Origin: Planctomycetota bacterium
Lineage (GTDB): Bacteria > Planctomycetota > UBA1135 > JACQFD01
DNA length: 64,000 bases
Assembly (NCBI GenBank): GCA_016792805.1
Contig: JAEUHX010000070.1
Coordinates: 1-64,000, forward strand
Direction of reading: 5' to 3'
Shown here: positions 18,414 to 27,217 of the stretch, in pieces
Numbering within the stretch: the first letter of the stretch is position 1
Layout of the letters: each line of letters starts with the position of its first letter
Made by a program: the position numbers and the translations under genes
The notes under the pieces: generated by a model
What the model was told of the DNA's origin: nothing
The model's database searches: none
What the model saw: the letters and a program-made list of their open reading frames with translations, nothing else

Positions 18414-20903
18414 CTAGCACTGGCTGAATCCGCACGAGTGGCACTTCACGCACCCTTCGGCAAAGGTCAGGTCGAAGGAGCACGCGGGGCACTTCACCTT
18501 AAAGGCCGTCTTGGCGCTCGTGCCCCCTTTGGCCTCGACATCGGCGGCCGAAGAGACGAGCTGGTTCGGATCGACCTCTCCCAACAGGAGCGCGCGGAGC
18601 CCAAACGTTTTCTTCGCCGTGAGGTAGCGGCTCAGCGCCTTCGCGAGGCCGTCGGCCAGCGAAAGGATGCGGCCGTCACGGCTTGGAATCGAGAGGCTCG
18701 AGCCGATTCCCTCGAGTTGCCCGAGCACGAGCTCGAGCGTTCCGTTGCAGCGCAGGAAGAGCGAGATCAGGCGGCAGATCGCCTCGAGGTCCGAATTCGC
18801 GATGTCGCCGCCCTTGCCGAGCTGAGCAAACACCTCGCGCTCCTTCTCGGTCTTGGCGTCGACCGCGATCTTCACATGCATGTTGCCGAACGGCGTCATC
18901 TGCCGAACTCGAAGACTCGGCATGATCTCCGGAAGGCGAACCGGCGTGAGCGTGGTCGGGGACATCGGAGTCGCCGCGACCGTCGCCTCCTCTTTGACGG
19001 CGTCGCTGGCGGGCTTCGCGGACGGGCCCTGGGTGCTCGCGAGCGCCATCGGCTGGAGGTCGCGGCAGCCGTCGCGATAGACGGTGACGCCCTTCACGTT
19101 CATATCGATGGCCATCTCATAAATCTTCCGCACGTCGTCCACGGTGGCGTCGTGCGGGAAATTGATGGTCTTCGAGATGCTGGCGTCACAATGGCGCTGG
19201 AACGCGGCCTGCATCTTCATGTGCCATTCCGGCTTCACGTCGTGGGCGCAAACATACACTTTTCGGACATCCTCGGGGATGTCTTCGAAATGTTGAATCG
19301 AACCCGCCTTGGCAATGCGATCGGCCAGATCGCTTGTCATGAATCCGCGCTCCTGCGCCACGCGCATGAATGCGTCGTGAACCTCGGGTAGGCGCTGGCC
19401 GTCGAGCACTTGGCGATAGAACGCGAGCGAGAAGAGCGGCTCGATGCCGCCGGAGCAATTCGCAATAATCGAAATCGTTCCGGTGGGCGCGACCGTCGTC
19501 GAGCAGGCGTTGCGCATCTTGCGCCCCTGCTTCTGCCAGGAGCTGCCCGGCCAGAAGGGGAAGCAGCCGCGCTCCTCGGCGAGCTGCTCCGAGGCCACGT
19601 GCGACTCATCATTGAGAACTTTCATCACATGCTCGCCGAAGGCGACGCCCTCGTCGGAGCAGTACGAAAGCCCCATCTCGTAGAGCGCATCGGCAATGCC
19701 CATGACGCCGAGGCCAATCTTCCGGTTGCCGAGGCACATCTCGCGAATCTCGGGCAACGGGTAATTGTTCACTTCGACGACGTTGTCAAGGAACCGGACG
19801 CACTTGCGAACGGTTTCGCGGAACTCGGCCTCTGCGAGCTTCGCCGTGCCGTGGGTACGGCGAATGAACTTCGCGACGTTGATCGAGCCGAGGTTGCACG
19901 CCTCGTAGGGCAGCAGGGGCTGCTCGCCGCACGGATTTGTTGCCTCCATGCGACCGATGTGGAGCGTCGGATTCGTTGCATTGATTCGGTCAATAAAGAT
20001 CACGCCGGGCTCGCCCGTGCCCCAGGCGTGCTCGATGATCATGTCCCACAGCTCGCCAACGGTGACGACGGAGCCGTCGTCGCGCTTCAGCGCCTTCCAT
20101 TCGCCGGTTCGCGGATTGAGCGTGCGGTGCGGCGCGTTGCGATCCGCCCGGAGCTGCTCGACGAATTCGTCGGTGACGCTGATCGAGATGTTGTAATTGG
20201 TGAGCTTCGTCAGGTCGTCCTTGATGGTGATGAAGCCGAGCACGTCGGGGTGATCGACGCGCAGCATTCCCATGTTGGCTCCGCGGCGGAATGCCCCCTG
20301 CTGGATCGCATTGGTCGCCGCCGAGAAGACCTGAATGAACGAAAGCGGACCCTCCGTCGTGCCGCCTGAAGAACGCACATAATCGCCGCGGGGCCGAAGC
20401 CGCGAGAAATCGAAGCCCGTGCCGCCGCCCGCCTTCTGGATCAGTGCAGTAGCCTTGATCGAGGAGAAGATGCCCTCGATCGAATCTTCGACGGGGAGAA
20501 CGAAGCACGCGCTCAACATCCCCATCTCACGACCTGCGTTCATGAGCGTCGGCGAGTTGGGCATGAACACGCCCGTCGCCATCAGGTCATAGAACTCCCG
20601 AGCCCACTGATCGAAACGCTCCTGGGTGCAGCCCGGGAAGCTGCGCTCCGCGGCGGCGATGGTCGTCGCCACGCGCCAGAAGAGTTCCTTCGGCTGCTCC
20701 GTCGGACGCCCCTTCTCGTCTTTCTTGAGATAGCGGGCAGCGAGGACCTTCAGTGCATTGGGCTTGAGGTCGGGGGCAGGAAGCGCCTCCAGCTTCGCGG
20801 CGTATTCAGCTGCGGCGGTGTCGGCGGGGTCGTTGAGGCTCGCGACGCGATTCGCGGTCACGGGGGTCCCTCGGGAAGGGCGGACTTCCGTCTTGGGTTC
20901 CAT
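18414..20903 (-). CDS. nrdJ: Adenosylcobalamin-dependent ribonucleoside-diphosphate reductase (class II)
   Basis: 829 aa. Reduces ribonucleotides to deoxyribonucleotides using a B12-derived thiyl radical, so it works with or without oxygen and needs no NrdB. Seen: LSACFVLPVEDS with the first redox Cys, KAGGGTGFDFSRLRPRG, NPCGEQPLLPYEACNLGS with radical-site and catalytic residues, and a TSCPD-type C-terminal domain. The zinc/thiol tail is CPACSFDL followed by CVKCHSCGFSQC, which relays electrons from thioredoxin. ATG 20903 is chosen because GGAGA lies seven bases upstream. Preceded by a 400-bp leader holding repeats and followed by a strong terminator, so it is probably monocistronic. Confidence 0.95.
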   Translation of the reverse strand: MEPKTEVRPSRGTPVTANRVASLNDPADTAAAEYAAKLEALPAPDLKPNALKVLAARYLKKDEKGRPTEQPKELFWRVATTIAAAERSFPGCTQERFDQWAREFYDLMATGVFMPNSPTLMNAGREMGMLSACFVLPVEDSIEGIFSSIKATALIQKAGGGTGFDFSRLRPRGDYVRSSGGTTEGPLSFIQVFSAATNAIQQGAFRRGANMGMLRVDHPDVLGFITIKDDLTKLTNYNISISVTDEFVEQLRADRNAPHRTLNPRTGEWKALKRDDGSVVTVGELWDMIIEHAWGTGEPGVIFIDRINATNPTLHIGRMEATNPCGEQPLLPYEACNLGSINVAKFIRRTHGTAKLAEAEFRETVRKCVRFLDNVVEVNNYPLPEIREMCLGNRKIGLGVMGIADALYEMGLSYCSDEGVAFGEHVMKVLNDESHVASEQLAEERGCFPFWPGSSWQKQGRKMRNACSTTVAPTGTISIIANCSGGIEPLFSLAFYRQVLDGQRLPEVHDAFMRVAQERGFMTSDLADRIAKAGSIQHFEDIPEDVRKVYVCAHDVKPEWHMKMQAAFQRHCDASISKTINFPHDATVDDVRKIYEMAIDMNVKGVTVYRDGCRDLQPMALASTQGPSAKPASDAVKEEATVAATPMSPTTLTPVRLPEIMPSLRVRQMTPFGNMHVKIAVDAKTEKEREVFAQLGKGGDIANSDLEAICRLISLFLRCNGTLELVLGQLEGIGSSLSIPSRDGRILSLADGLAKALSRYLTAKKTFGLRALLLGEVDPNQLVSSAADVEAKGGTSAKTAFKVKCPACSFDLTFAEGCVKCHSCGFSQC

Positions 20904-21041
20904 CGTGTGTCTCCGATGAGGCGGGCTCGGGAAGGCGGGGAGGAGTGTTCGGCGGGCTGTCGAGGCAAGGGACCCGATGAAAAGGCGCTGCGAGTTGAGG
21001 TGGCACGCACCCTGCTCGAAACACCTTCGCGATGGGCTTCC

Positions 21042-21206
21042 AGCGACCCGTGGCAAGAATCATCCGAGCTTCGCACGCGGGCATTTTCGTGATCTCATCG
21101 TTGGATCGCCTCGACGTAACTCCTTGGCTACGCCTGCGGCGGACCTCCTCGATCTCGCGAATCACCCTCGTGCTCGCTTTGCGGAGCACTCTTGCCACGG
21201 GCTGCT
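21042..21206. repeat. 11-bp perfect inverted repeat flanking about 130 bp
   Basis: CCCGTGGCAAG at 21047-21057 and its exact complement CTTGCCACGGG at 21191-21201. Flanking bases extend the similarity to about 16 of 19 positions. The enclosed segment contains the dispersed repeat at 21082-21161, so the whole could be a small non-autonomous element with terminal repeats, or a long-range RNA stem in the nrdJ leader. Confidence 0.45.
21082..21161 (-). repeat. Dispersed intergenic repeat, copy A (upstream of nrdJ)
   Basis: On the minus strand this segment aligns with 46791-46877. The core is AGGCGTAGC(C)AAGGAGTTACGTCGA, identical over 24 bases except for one inserted C. It is preceded by a shared TTCGCGAGAT and GGAG and followed by weaker matches (CGA..AG...CGAAA). 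Confidence 0.7.
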
Positions 21207-21300
21207 AGATGTTGTGGTTCGGTGCCGTTTTTGGTTTGAGCGGCCACTGTAGGTTGTGGGAAAGGGGCCGCGCCAGCGCTTTTTTTGCATCCTCTGGAAG

Positions 21301-22983
21301 TTACTCCGACGGCTTCGATCGCCGACGGCGAAGGCGCTCGAGCTCTGTCCGAAGTTGTTGCCAAGTAAAGAGATGGGTCGCATGGATTGCGAACCCGTAA
21401 GCGGTGGCTCCGGCGCCGATTCCGATCGCCGTTTGCGCGAGAGCGAGAGTGAATCGCCGATGGCCCGCGATTCCGAGAAGGTGCTGCGCGGCGAGACGCC
21501 CGCCATAGGCCGCAAGGCCACAGAGCGCTGCGCACAGCGCGACTTTGGCAGCGGGCGAAGCCCAATGGAGTCCGCGCGGTAGGCCAAGCTTGCGAAGCAG
21601 AACCGCGAGGAGGAGGCAATTCGCCACGGCGGTCACGGTGGTGGCCGCAGCGACTCCCTGGAGTCCGAGGCGAAGCCCGAGCCCGATCGCCAGAGAAAGG
21701 TCGAGGAGGACAAGCGCCGCCGCGACGACGGTGGGCAGCGTCGTGCGCCCGGCCGCGTAGAAGGCGCGAGCAAGAAGCGGCGTCAAAGCCACAAATGGAA
21801 TGGCGGGCGCGAGAACCGCGAGTGCGTCGGCGCTTGCCGCGCAAGCCTCTGAAGTGAACGCGCCGTAGCCATACAAAAGAGTCGTGATCGGCAGCGCGAG
21901 AGCCAGCAACCCGGCGCTCGCGGGGGCTGCGGCCGCGAGAGCCAACACGAGCGCTCGCTCGAGCTCCGAAACGACGCCCGCCCGATCGCCTTCGGCCCAT
22001 GCGCGCGAAATTGTGGGAAAGGCGGCGGTCGCGACGGCGGTGCCGATCAGTCCTTGGGGAAGCTGAAAGATCCGCGCTGCGTAGTCGAGGTGAATGTTCC
22101 CGCCATCGGGAAGGATGGAGAAAGCTACAATACTCGAAAGCAGCACGCTCACCTGCACGACACCCATGCCGAGGAGCACGGGCGTCAGCCGCCGCAGGAA
22201 AAGTACGAAGTCAGGCGACCGAACAGCAAAGGTCGGCGCCGCCAGCAGTCCTTCGCGCCGCAGCGCTGGGAGCTGCATGACGAACATACAAAAACCGGCG
22301 GTCAAGAATCCCGCGGCGATCAGAGTTGCGGCGCGGTCCTGCTGAGCCGATGTGATCGAAGCTGGATCGGCACTCCCGACGACGAGCAGCCAGGCAAGCG
22401 CGCAGGCGGCGAGTGCCACGATGTTCTGGAGGACGGGCGCGGCCGACGGCGCAAGGAATCGGTGTCTCGCATTGAGGACCGAAGCCGCAAATGCGTAGAG
22501 GCAGACCGGTATTAGATAAGGCAGAAGAATCGAAAGATACTTGAGCAGGAGCCCGGCCTTCTCCTCGTCGACGTGCAGGAGCGTCGCCGCCGTCGGCGTC
22601 GGACACAAAAGGCAGACTCCGACGCCGAGGGCCGCAAGCGCCAGCAGCACGAGGCCTTGAGCCCCCGCGACAACCGAGACGAGGGACCGCGCTCGCGGCT
22701 CGCCGCCGCTGCGCTCGGCCTCTTGAAACAGCGGCACAAATACGGCGGCTAGGGCTCCTTCTCCGAGGAGCCGGCGAAGAAAATTGGGAACGTTGAACGC
22801 GAGCCGAAGCGCCGAGTAGGCCGGCGAGCTTCCGAGGAGTGCGCCGAGGGCGCTGTCGCGGGCATAGCCGAGCACGCGCGAGGCCGCCGTGCACAAACTC
22901 ACAATTGCGGAGCTTGCCGCGAGAGAAGGCGGCCGCCGGCCCAAGGGGCGGCGCTCCGCGGCGCTCTCGGTCGCTGCGCTCAC
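21301..22983 (-). CDS. murJ: Lipid II flippase MurJ (MviN/MOP family)
   Basis: 560 aa, about fourteen transmembrane helices. N-terminal block ASRVLGYARDSALGALLGSSP and NVPNFLRRLLGEGALAAVFVPLF carries the conserved Arg residues of MurJ that line the lipid II cavity, including 'RxLGxxRD' and 'N.lRRl.aEGa'. It moves lipid II across the inner membrane for peptidoglycan synthesis. The ATG overlaps the stop of the upstream SGNH-hydrolase gene by 4 bases, so the two are co-translated. Presence of murJ supports a peptidoglycan-containing cell. Confidence 0.95.
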   Translation of the reverse strand: MSAATESAAERRPLGRRPPSLAASSAIVSLCTAASRVLGYARDSALGALLGSSPAYSALRLAFNVPNFLRRLLGEGALAAVFVPLFQEAERSGGEPRARSLVSVVAGAQGLVLLALAALGVGVCLLCPTPTAATLLHVDEEKAGLLLKYLSILLPYLIPVCLYAFAASVLNARHRFLAPSAAPVLQNIVALAACALAWLLVVGSADPASITSAQQDRAATLIAAGFLTAGFCMFVMQLPALRREGLLAAPTFAVRSPDFVLFLRRLTPVLLGMGVVQVSVLLSSIVAFSILPDGGNIHLDYAARIFQLPQGLIGTAVATAAFPTISRAWAEGDRAGVVSELERALVLALAAAAPASAGLLALALPITTLLYGYGAFTSEACAASADALAVLAPAIPFVALTPLLARAFYAAGRTTLPTVVAAALVLLDLSLAIGLGLRLGLQGVAAATTVTAVANCLLLAVLLRKLGLPRGLHWASPAAKVALCAALCGLAAYGGRLAAQHLLGIAGHRRFTLALAQTAIGIGAGATAYGFAIHATHLFTWQQLRTELERLRRRRSKPSE

Positions 22984-24338
22984 GGCAGGACGATCTCGGT
23001 TCGGTCGCGGATGTCGTTCAGCCCAGGCCGGTCTCCGATCCCGAAGAGCGCCACCACTCCATACAGCTTCGTGCCCTTGCGGTCCTCCGCCGCCAGGAGC
23101 TTCGAGATCGAGATTGTACAGATACCTTTCGAGTTGGCGACGCCAAGTGTCGGCTGCTCAGGGGAGAGCGTGCGCTCGAAAAGCGCGTCGCGGCGCAGGG
23201 GGATCCGATGCCCGAGCACGTCGGTCGGAGGCTCCGTGCCGTAAGAGAGGAAGATATATAACTTTCTTCCCGGGTCGGTTCTCACGACGAGCGCTACGTC
23301 GCCCGCAGCGACGCTTCCCATGACGCGGATCTCGCTCGGCAGCGCGGTGCTCCGCGGGAGATCGGCTTGGACGTCGGCGATCAGCTTCCCCTCAAGAACC
23401 TGCTCGGCAATGAGCCGGTTGAAGATCACTCGTGCCACGAGCTCACAGGCCGTGCGCGTCGGATGGCGGTCGGGAAAGTACAGATCCTCGAATCGGTGCG
23501 CCCTTGCAGCAACTTCCATGGCGGGACGGAGATCGACGAAGGGCACTCCGTTCCCCGTGGCTGCTTCGGCGAGGACGCCGTTGGCGACGCCGTGGTCACC
23601 CTCTTCGTTGGCGTATCCCACGAGTACCGGCTTGGTTTCGTTGCTCCGGCAGAGAGCTACGATGGCGTCGACGTTGCGCCGAAGCTTGGAACGCAGCTCG
23701 GCGTCGGATTCCTTTTCGCCCGAGGTGCTCTGCTCGAATTGTACGATCTTACCGGAACGATCCCGAATGACGAGTGAAGCCCGCGACGAGGCGCCTGCGA
23801 CGGGGGATCCGGAAATTTCGTCGACTCCTATGCGGCGGTCGACATCGCTGCGCACGGCAGACTGATTAGAAAAGTGGGCATTCAGGAGTCGCGCCAGCTT
23901 CACAAGCCGGAGCTTTCCGAAGGAGGCGGCCCAGCCGGTCTCGTCCACGCCTTTCCACCGATCATTGGCTCCGACGCAGATCAGTACTGCGCGATAGGAC
24001 CGCGTCTTCAGCGTCTCGCCGAGCTCATGCAGCACGTCGAGGCTCGTCATGCCGGGCACGCCCCGGTTCTCCACGGCAGGAGCCGGCGCGGGGAGCTGCC
24101 TCGAGAGAATCGACTCGAGGCGCGACGGGTAGGAATCCTGCTTCGTCAGAAAGATCCCAAATGTGTGGGAGTCTCCCACACAAAGGACCGGCTCCGTTCC
24201 GCTGGCGGCGCCGTCGCGCGCGTGGATCTGTAAGTACACCCACCCCGCCGCCCGTAGCCCCAGCTCCGCGAGGACGACCGCAAGGAGAGTTGCGAGGAGC
24301 ACTCGCGCAAGGAGGCGGAGGCCCGGTCGCAGGTTCAT
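22980..24338 (-). CDS. Membrane-anchored SGNH/GDSL hydrolase
   Basis: 452 aa. An N-terminal signal anchor (LLARVLLATLLAVVLAELGLRAAG) is followed by an exported SGNH fold: block I GDSHTFG with the nucleophile Ser, the Gly block in RGVPGMTSLD, block III VGANDRWKG with the oxyanion Asn, and block V PDRHPT with the catalytic Asp and His. Such periplasmic enzymes add or remove acyl groups on glycans or act as esterases. The ~120-residue C-terminal region is unassigned. Coupled by ATGA overlap to murJ, which suggests a cell-envelope polymer as substrate. Confidence 0.82.
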   Translation of the reverse strand: MNLRPGLRLLARVLLATLLAVVLAELGLRAAGWVYLQIHARDGAASGTEPVLCVGDSHTFGIFLTKQDSYPSRLESILSRQLPAPAPAVENRGVPGMTSLDVLHELGETLKTRSYRAVLICVGANDRWKGVDETGWAASFGKLRLVKLARLLNAHFSNQSAVRSDVDRRIGVDEISGSPVAGASSRASLVIRDRSGKIVQFEQSTSGEKESDAELRSKLRRNVDAIVALCRSNETKPVLVGYANEEGDHGVANGVLAEAATGNGVPFVDLRPAMEVAARAHRFEDLYFPDRHPTRTACELVARVIFNRLIAEQVLEGKLIADVQADLPRSTALPSEIRVMGSVAAGDVALVVRTDPGRKLYIFLSYGTEPPTDVLGHRIPLRRDALFERTLSPEQPTLGVANSKGICTISISKLLAAEDRKGTKLYGVVALFGIGDRPGLNDIRDRTEIVLP

Positions 24339-24414
24339 GGCAGGAGTTCCGCGGCTTCCGATGCGGGAACTCCTGGAGGCGGCTCCGGAGGCGCATCGGA
24401 AGCGCCGCGTTCAC

Positions 24415-26958
24415 TTATTCGCCGGGCTCTTTCGGCTCGGCACCGCCCGCGTCATCCGCAGGAGCATCGCCGTTCTCGGGGCGAGCCTCGGCGTCGCTCT
24501 CGCCTGCTCCGGCGACGGGCGGCTCTTCCATGGCGGGAATCTTGGCCATCGTCTTCAGCTTGTCGCCTTCGTCGAGGTTCATGAGGCGCACGCCCTGGGC
24601 GGCGCGCCCTGTCTCGCGAATCTCACCCGCGCGAATGCGCTGAATGATGCCCGACTCGGAAAGCAATAAAAGCTCCGTCGAGTCGTCGACGACGAGCACA
24701 TTCACGACGCCGCCGTTGCGCTCGCTGATCTTCAAATTGATCACGCCCATGCCGCCGCGGGTCTGGTGTCTGTAATCTTCAATCGGCGTGCGTTTTCCGT
24801 AGCCATTCTCGCTCGCCACGAGGACCTGCATCCCCGGGACGCCCACGACGAAGTCGACGACGCGGTCGCTCTCGCGCAGCGAGATACCGCGAACGCCCGC
24901 CGCGTCGCGGCCCATTTCGCGCACGTCGCTCTCGTCGAACCGGATCGCGTAACCGTTATAAGTAGCAAGTACGATCTGATCGCCGGCGGAGATGATCTGC
25001 GCGCCGATCAGCCGGTCACCCTCGTCGAGACGAATGGCGCGGATGCCGGTCTTTTTCGGACGCGAGAACGCTTCGAGAGAGGTCTTCTTGACGGTGCCGC
25101 CGACGGTGGCGAAGAACACACTTCGCGCCGGATCGAATTGTGACACCGGCAGGATCGCCGAGATCTTGTCGCCCGGGCGCAGCGAAAGCAGGTTCGCAAT
25201 GGAGCGCCCCTTCGACGTGCGCGGCAAGTTCGGCAGCTCGTAGACCTCGAGCCAATAGACGCGCCCGTCTTCCGTGAAGAAGAGCAAATAATCATGCGTG
25301 TCGGCAACGAACAGATAGGAGAGAACGTCTCCTTCCTTCGTCTCGGCACCTGTAATGCCTCGGCCGCCGCGCCGCTGGCGCTTGTAGGTTGAGACCGGCC
25401 CACGCTTGGCGTAGCCGTCGCGCGTCACCGTCACCACCATCAGCTCGTGGGCGATGAGATCTTTCTCATCCATCGCGCGGATCGCCGGCCCGAGGATCGT
25501 CTTCCGCGCGTCGCCGAAGCGATCGCGCAGCTTGATCAGATCCTCACGAATCATGGCGAGGACACGCGCCGGCTCGCGCAGGATCGCCTGATATTCCGCG
25601 ACGCTCGTCTTCACCTCGAGGATTTCGGCGGCGAGCTTGCCGCGCTCAAGGCCCGTGAGGCGCGAGAGGCGCATCTCAAGAATTGCGTCGGCCTGCAGCA
25701 ACGAAAGAGAGAACTCCGCCCGCAGCCGCTCGCGCGCCACCTCCACGCTCTCCGACTCGCGGATGATCGTGATGACGCGGTCGAGGTTGTCGACGGCGAT
25801 CTGTAGCCCCTCCAGGATGTGCAGACGCGCCTGCGCTCTTCGCAAGAGATAGCGCGTGCGTCGGCGGATCACGTCGATCCGGTGGTCGCGGAAGTTCTCG
25901 AGGAGCTCCTTGAGGTTGAGCGTCTTCGGACGTCCGTTCACAATCGCAAGATTGTGAATCGAGAACGTGTCCTGGAGCGGCGTATGTGTGTAAAGCTGAT
26001 TGAGGACGACCTCGGGGTCTTCTCCGCGCTTCAGCTCCACGTAGACGCGGATGCCCTCTTTATTGGATTCGTCGCGCAGGTCGGAGATGCCGCGGATGCG
26101 TCCGTCCTTCACGGCGGCGGCAATCTTCTCGACGATGTCTTCCTTGCGCTTTTGATACGGAATGTCGACGAAGACGATCGCCGTGCGGTTGTCTTGCTGC
26201 TCGATCACATGCCGAGCGCGCAGAGTCAATAATCCGTGGCCGGTGCGGTAGCCGTCGAGAATGCCCTGGCGGCCGCAGATGGTTCCGCCCGTCGGGAAAT
26301 CGGGCCCGGGGATCTTCTCGATCAGCGCATCGACGCTGACCGCCGGGTTCTCGAGAAGCAATAAAAGGCCGTCGATCACTTCCGTGAGGTTGTGCGGCGG
26401 GATCGACGTCGTCATGCCGACGGCGATGCCTTCGGAGCCGTTACAGATAAGATTTGGGAAGGCCGACGGGAGCACGACCGGCTCCTTCAGGCGCGCGTCG
26501 TAGCTATCGCGGAAATCGACGGTCTCGCTCTCGATGTCGGTCAGCAACTCGACGCCGATGGCGGAGAGGCGCGCTTCGGTGTAACGCATGGCGGCCGGCG
26601 GATCGCCGTCGATCGAGCCGAAGTTGCCTTGCGGGTCGATCAGCGGATAGCGCAGGGAGAAATCCTGCGCCATGCGCACGAGCGTCGGGTAGATGACCGC
26701 CTCGCCATGCGGATGGTAGTTACCACTTGTGTCGCCGGCGATCTTGGCGCACTTGATGCGCTTCGTCTGCGGACCGAGCCGCAGATCGTGCATGGCGACG
26801 AGGATGCGCCGCTGGGAGGGCTTCAGCCCATCGCGCACGTCCGGCAGCGCGCGGGACTGAATGACCGACATCGAATAATTGAGATACGAAGTGCGTATCT
26901 CGAGCTCGATGGCGCGATCTGCGACGCGCGATGGGATCGGAGAGTCAGCGTCGGACAT
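24415..26958 (-). CDS. gyrA: DNA gyrase subunit A
   Basis: 847 aa from ATG 26958; the frame continues 31 codons upstream without conservation. Breakage-reunion domain with ALPDVRDGLKPSQRR, the catalytic Tyr in AAMRYTEARLS near residue 128, and the GyrA box QRRGGRG in YKRQRRGGRGITG, which is needed for DNA wrapping and marks it as gyrase rather than Topo IV. Six beta-pinwheel blades follow, then an acidic tail. In the quinolone region the sequence is HPHGEAVIYPT, so the usual Ser and Asp/Glu (E. coli 83 and 87) are Ala and Pro. Lies downstream of dnaA on the same strand. Confidence 0.96.
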   Translation of the reverse strand: MSDADSPIPSRVADRAIELEIRTSYLNYSMSVIQSRALPDVRDGLKPSQRRILVAMHDLRLGPQTKRIKCAKIAGDTSGNYHPHGEAVIYPTLVRMAQDFSLRYPLIDPQGNFGSIDGDPPAAMRYTEARLSAIGVELLTDIESETVDFRDSYDARLKEPVVLPSAFPNLICNGSEGIAVGMTTSIPPHNLTEVIDGLLLLLENPAVSVDALIEKIPGPDFPTGGTICGRQGILDGYRTGHGLLTLRARHVIEQQDNRTAIVFVDIPYQKRKEDIVEKIAAAVKDGRIRGISDLRDESNKEGIRVYVELKRGEDPEVVLNQLYTHTPLQDTFSIHNLAIVNGRPKTLNLKELLENFRDHRIDVIRRRTRYLLRRAQARLHILEGLQIAVDNLDRVITIIRESESVEVARERLRAEFSLSLLQADAILEMRLSRLTGLERGKLAAEILEVKTSVAEYQAILREPARVLAMIREDLIKLRDRFGDARKTILGPAIRAMDEKDLIAHELMVVTVTRDGYAKRGPVSTYKRQRRGGRGITGAETKEGDVLSYLFVADTHDYLLFFTEDGRVYWLEVYELPNLPRTSKGRSIANLLSLRPGDKISAILPVSQFDPARSVFFATVGGTVKKTSLEAFSRPKKTGIRAIRLDEGDRLIGAQIISAGDQIVLATYNGYAIRFDESDVREMGRDAAGVRGISLRESDRVVDFVVGVPGMQVLVASENGYGKRTPIEDYRHQTRGGMGVINLKISERNGGVVNVLVVDDSTELLLLSESGIIQRIRAGEIRETGRAAQGVRLMNLDEGDKLKTMAKIPAMEEPPVAGAGESDAEARPENGDAPADDAGGAEPKEPGE

Positions 26959-27118
26959 CCGTGGGGTTGCTTCGGAATCGCCGGAAGGGGAGACGATGCG
27001 GGGCGCTTGCGGGCACGCCGCCGCAGGCTGCCTTCTCATGCCGCCGGCCATGGAGCCGTCAAGTCTCGAAAAGGCTCAACGATTCTCGCATTCCGCAGAG
27101 AGCCATGCCAGCCAAGCG

Positions 27119-27139
27119 CCGCCGCCGAGAGGGCGGCGG
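27119..27139 (-). terminator. GC-only hairpin between dnaA and gyrA
   Basis: CCGCCGCC and GGCGGCGG form an 8-bp perfect stem with a 5-base loop, 79 bases past the dnaA stop. No T-run follows on either strand, so it could be an mRNA-stabilising or attenuating stem rather than an intrinsic terminator. Confidence 0.4.
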
Positions 27140-27217
27140 AGTGTGCGCGGCGCGCTGGTTGCGCGGCGGAGGGTTGGAGAGGCCGGAAGGCGGATGGCCC
27201 GACGTGCTTGAGATCGG

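Larger units (their letters stand above)
20904..21300. other. nrdJ leader region with repeats
   Basis: About 400 bases between murJ and nrdJ. It holds one copy of the dispersed repeat (21082-21161) and a long inverted repeat of CCCGTGGCAAG. I looked for the conserved cobalamin-riboswitch core and NrdR boxes on the minus strand and could not recognise either. A 130-codon minus-strand frame covers it but overlaps nrdJ and its second half has no protein-like character. Confidence 0.45.

Noticed and set aside
20806..21198. 130-codon minus-strand frame overlapping the nrdJ start
   Set aside because: It runs through nrdJ in another frame, its second half is low-complexity Pro/Arg, and a Shine-Dalgarno-supported nrdJ start lies inside it.
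20904..21300. Possible cobalamin riboswitch before the B12-dependent reductase gene
   Set aside because: I looked on the minus strand for the conserved B12-box core and pairing; only short chance matches such as GCCAC words are present.
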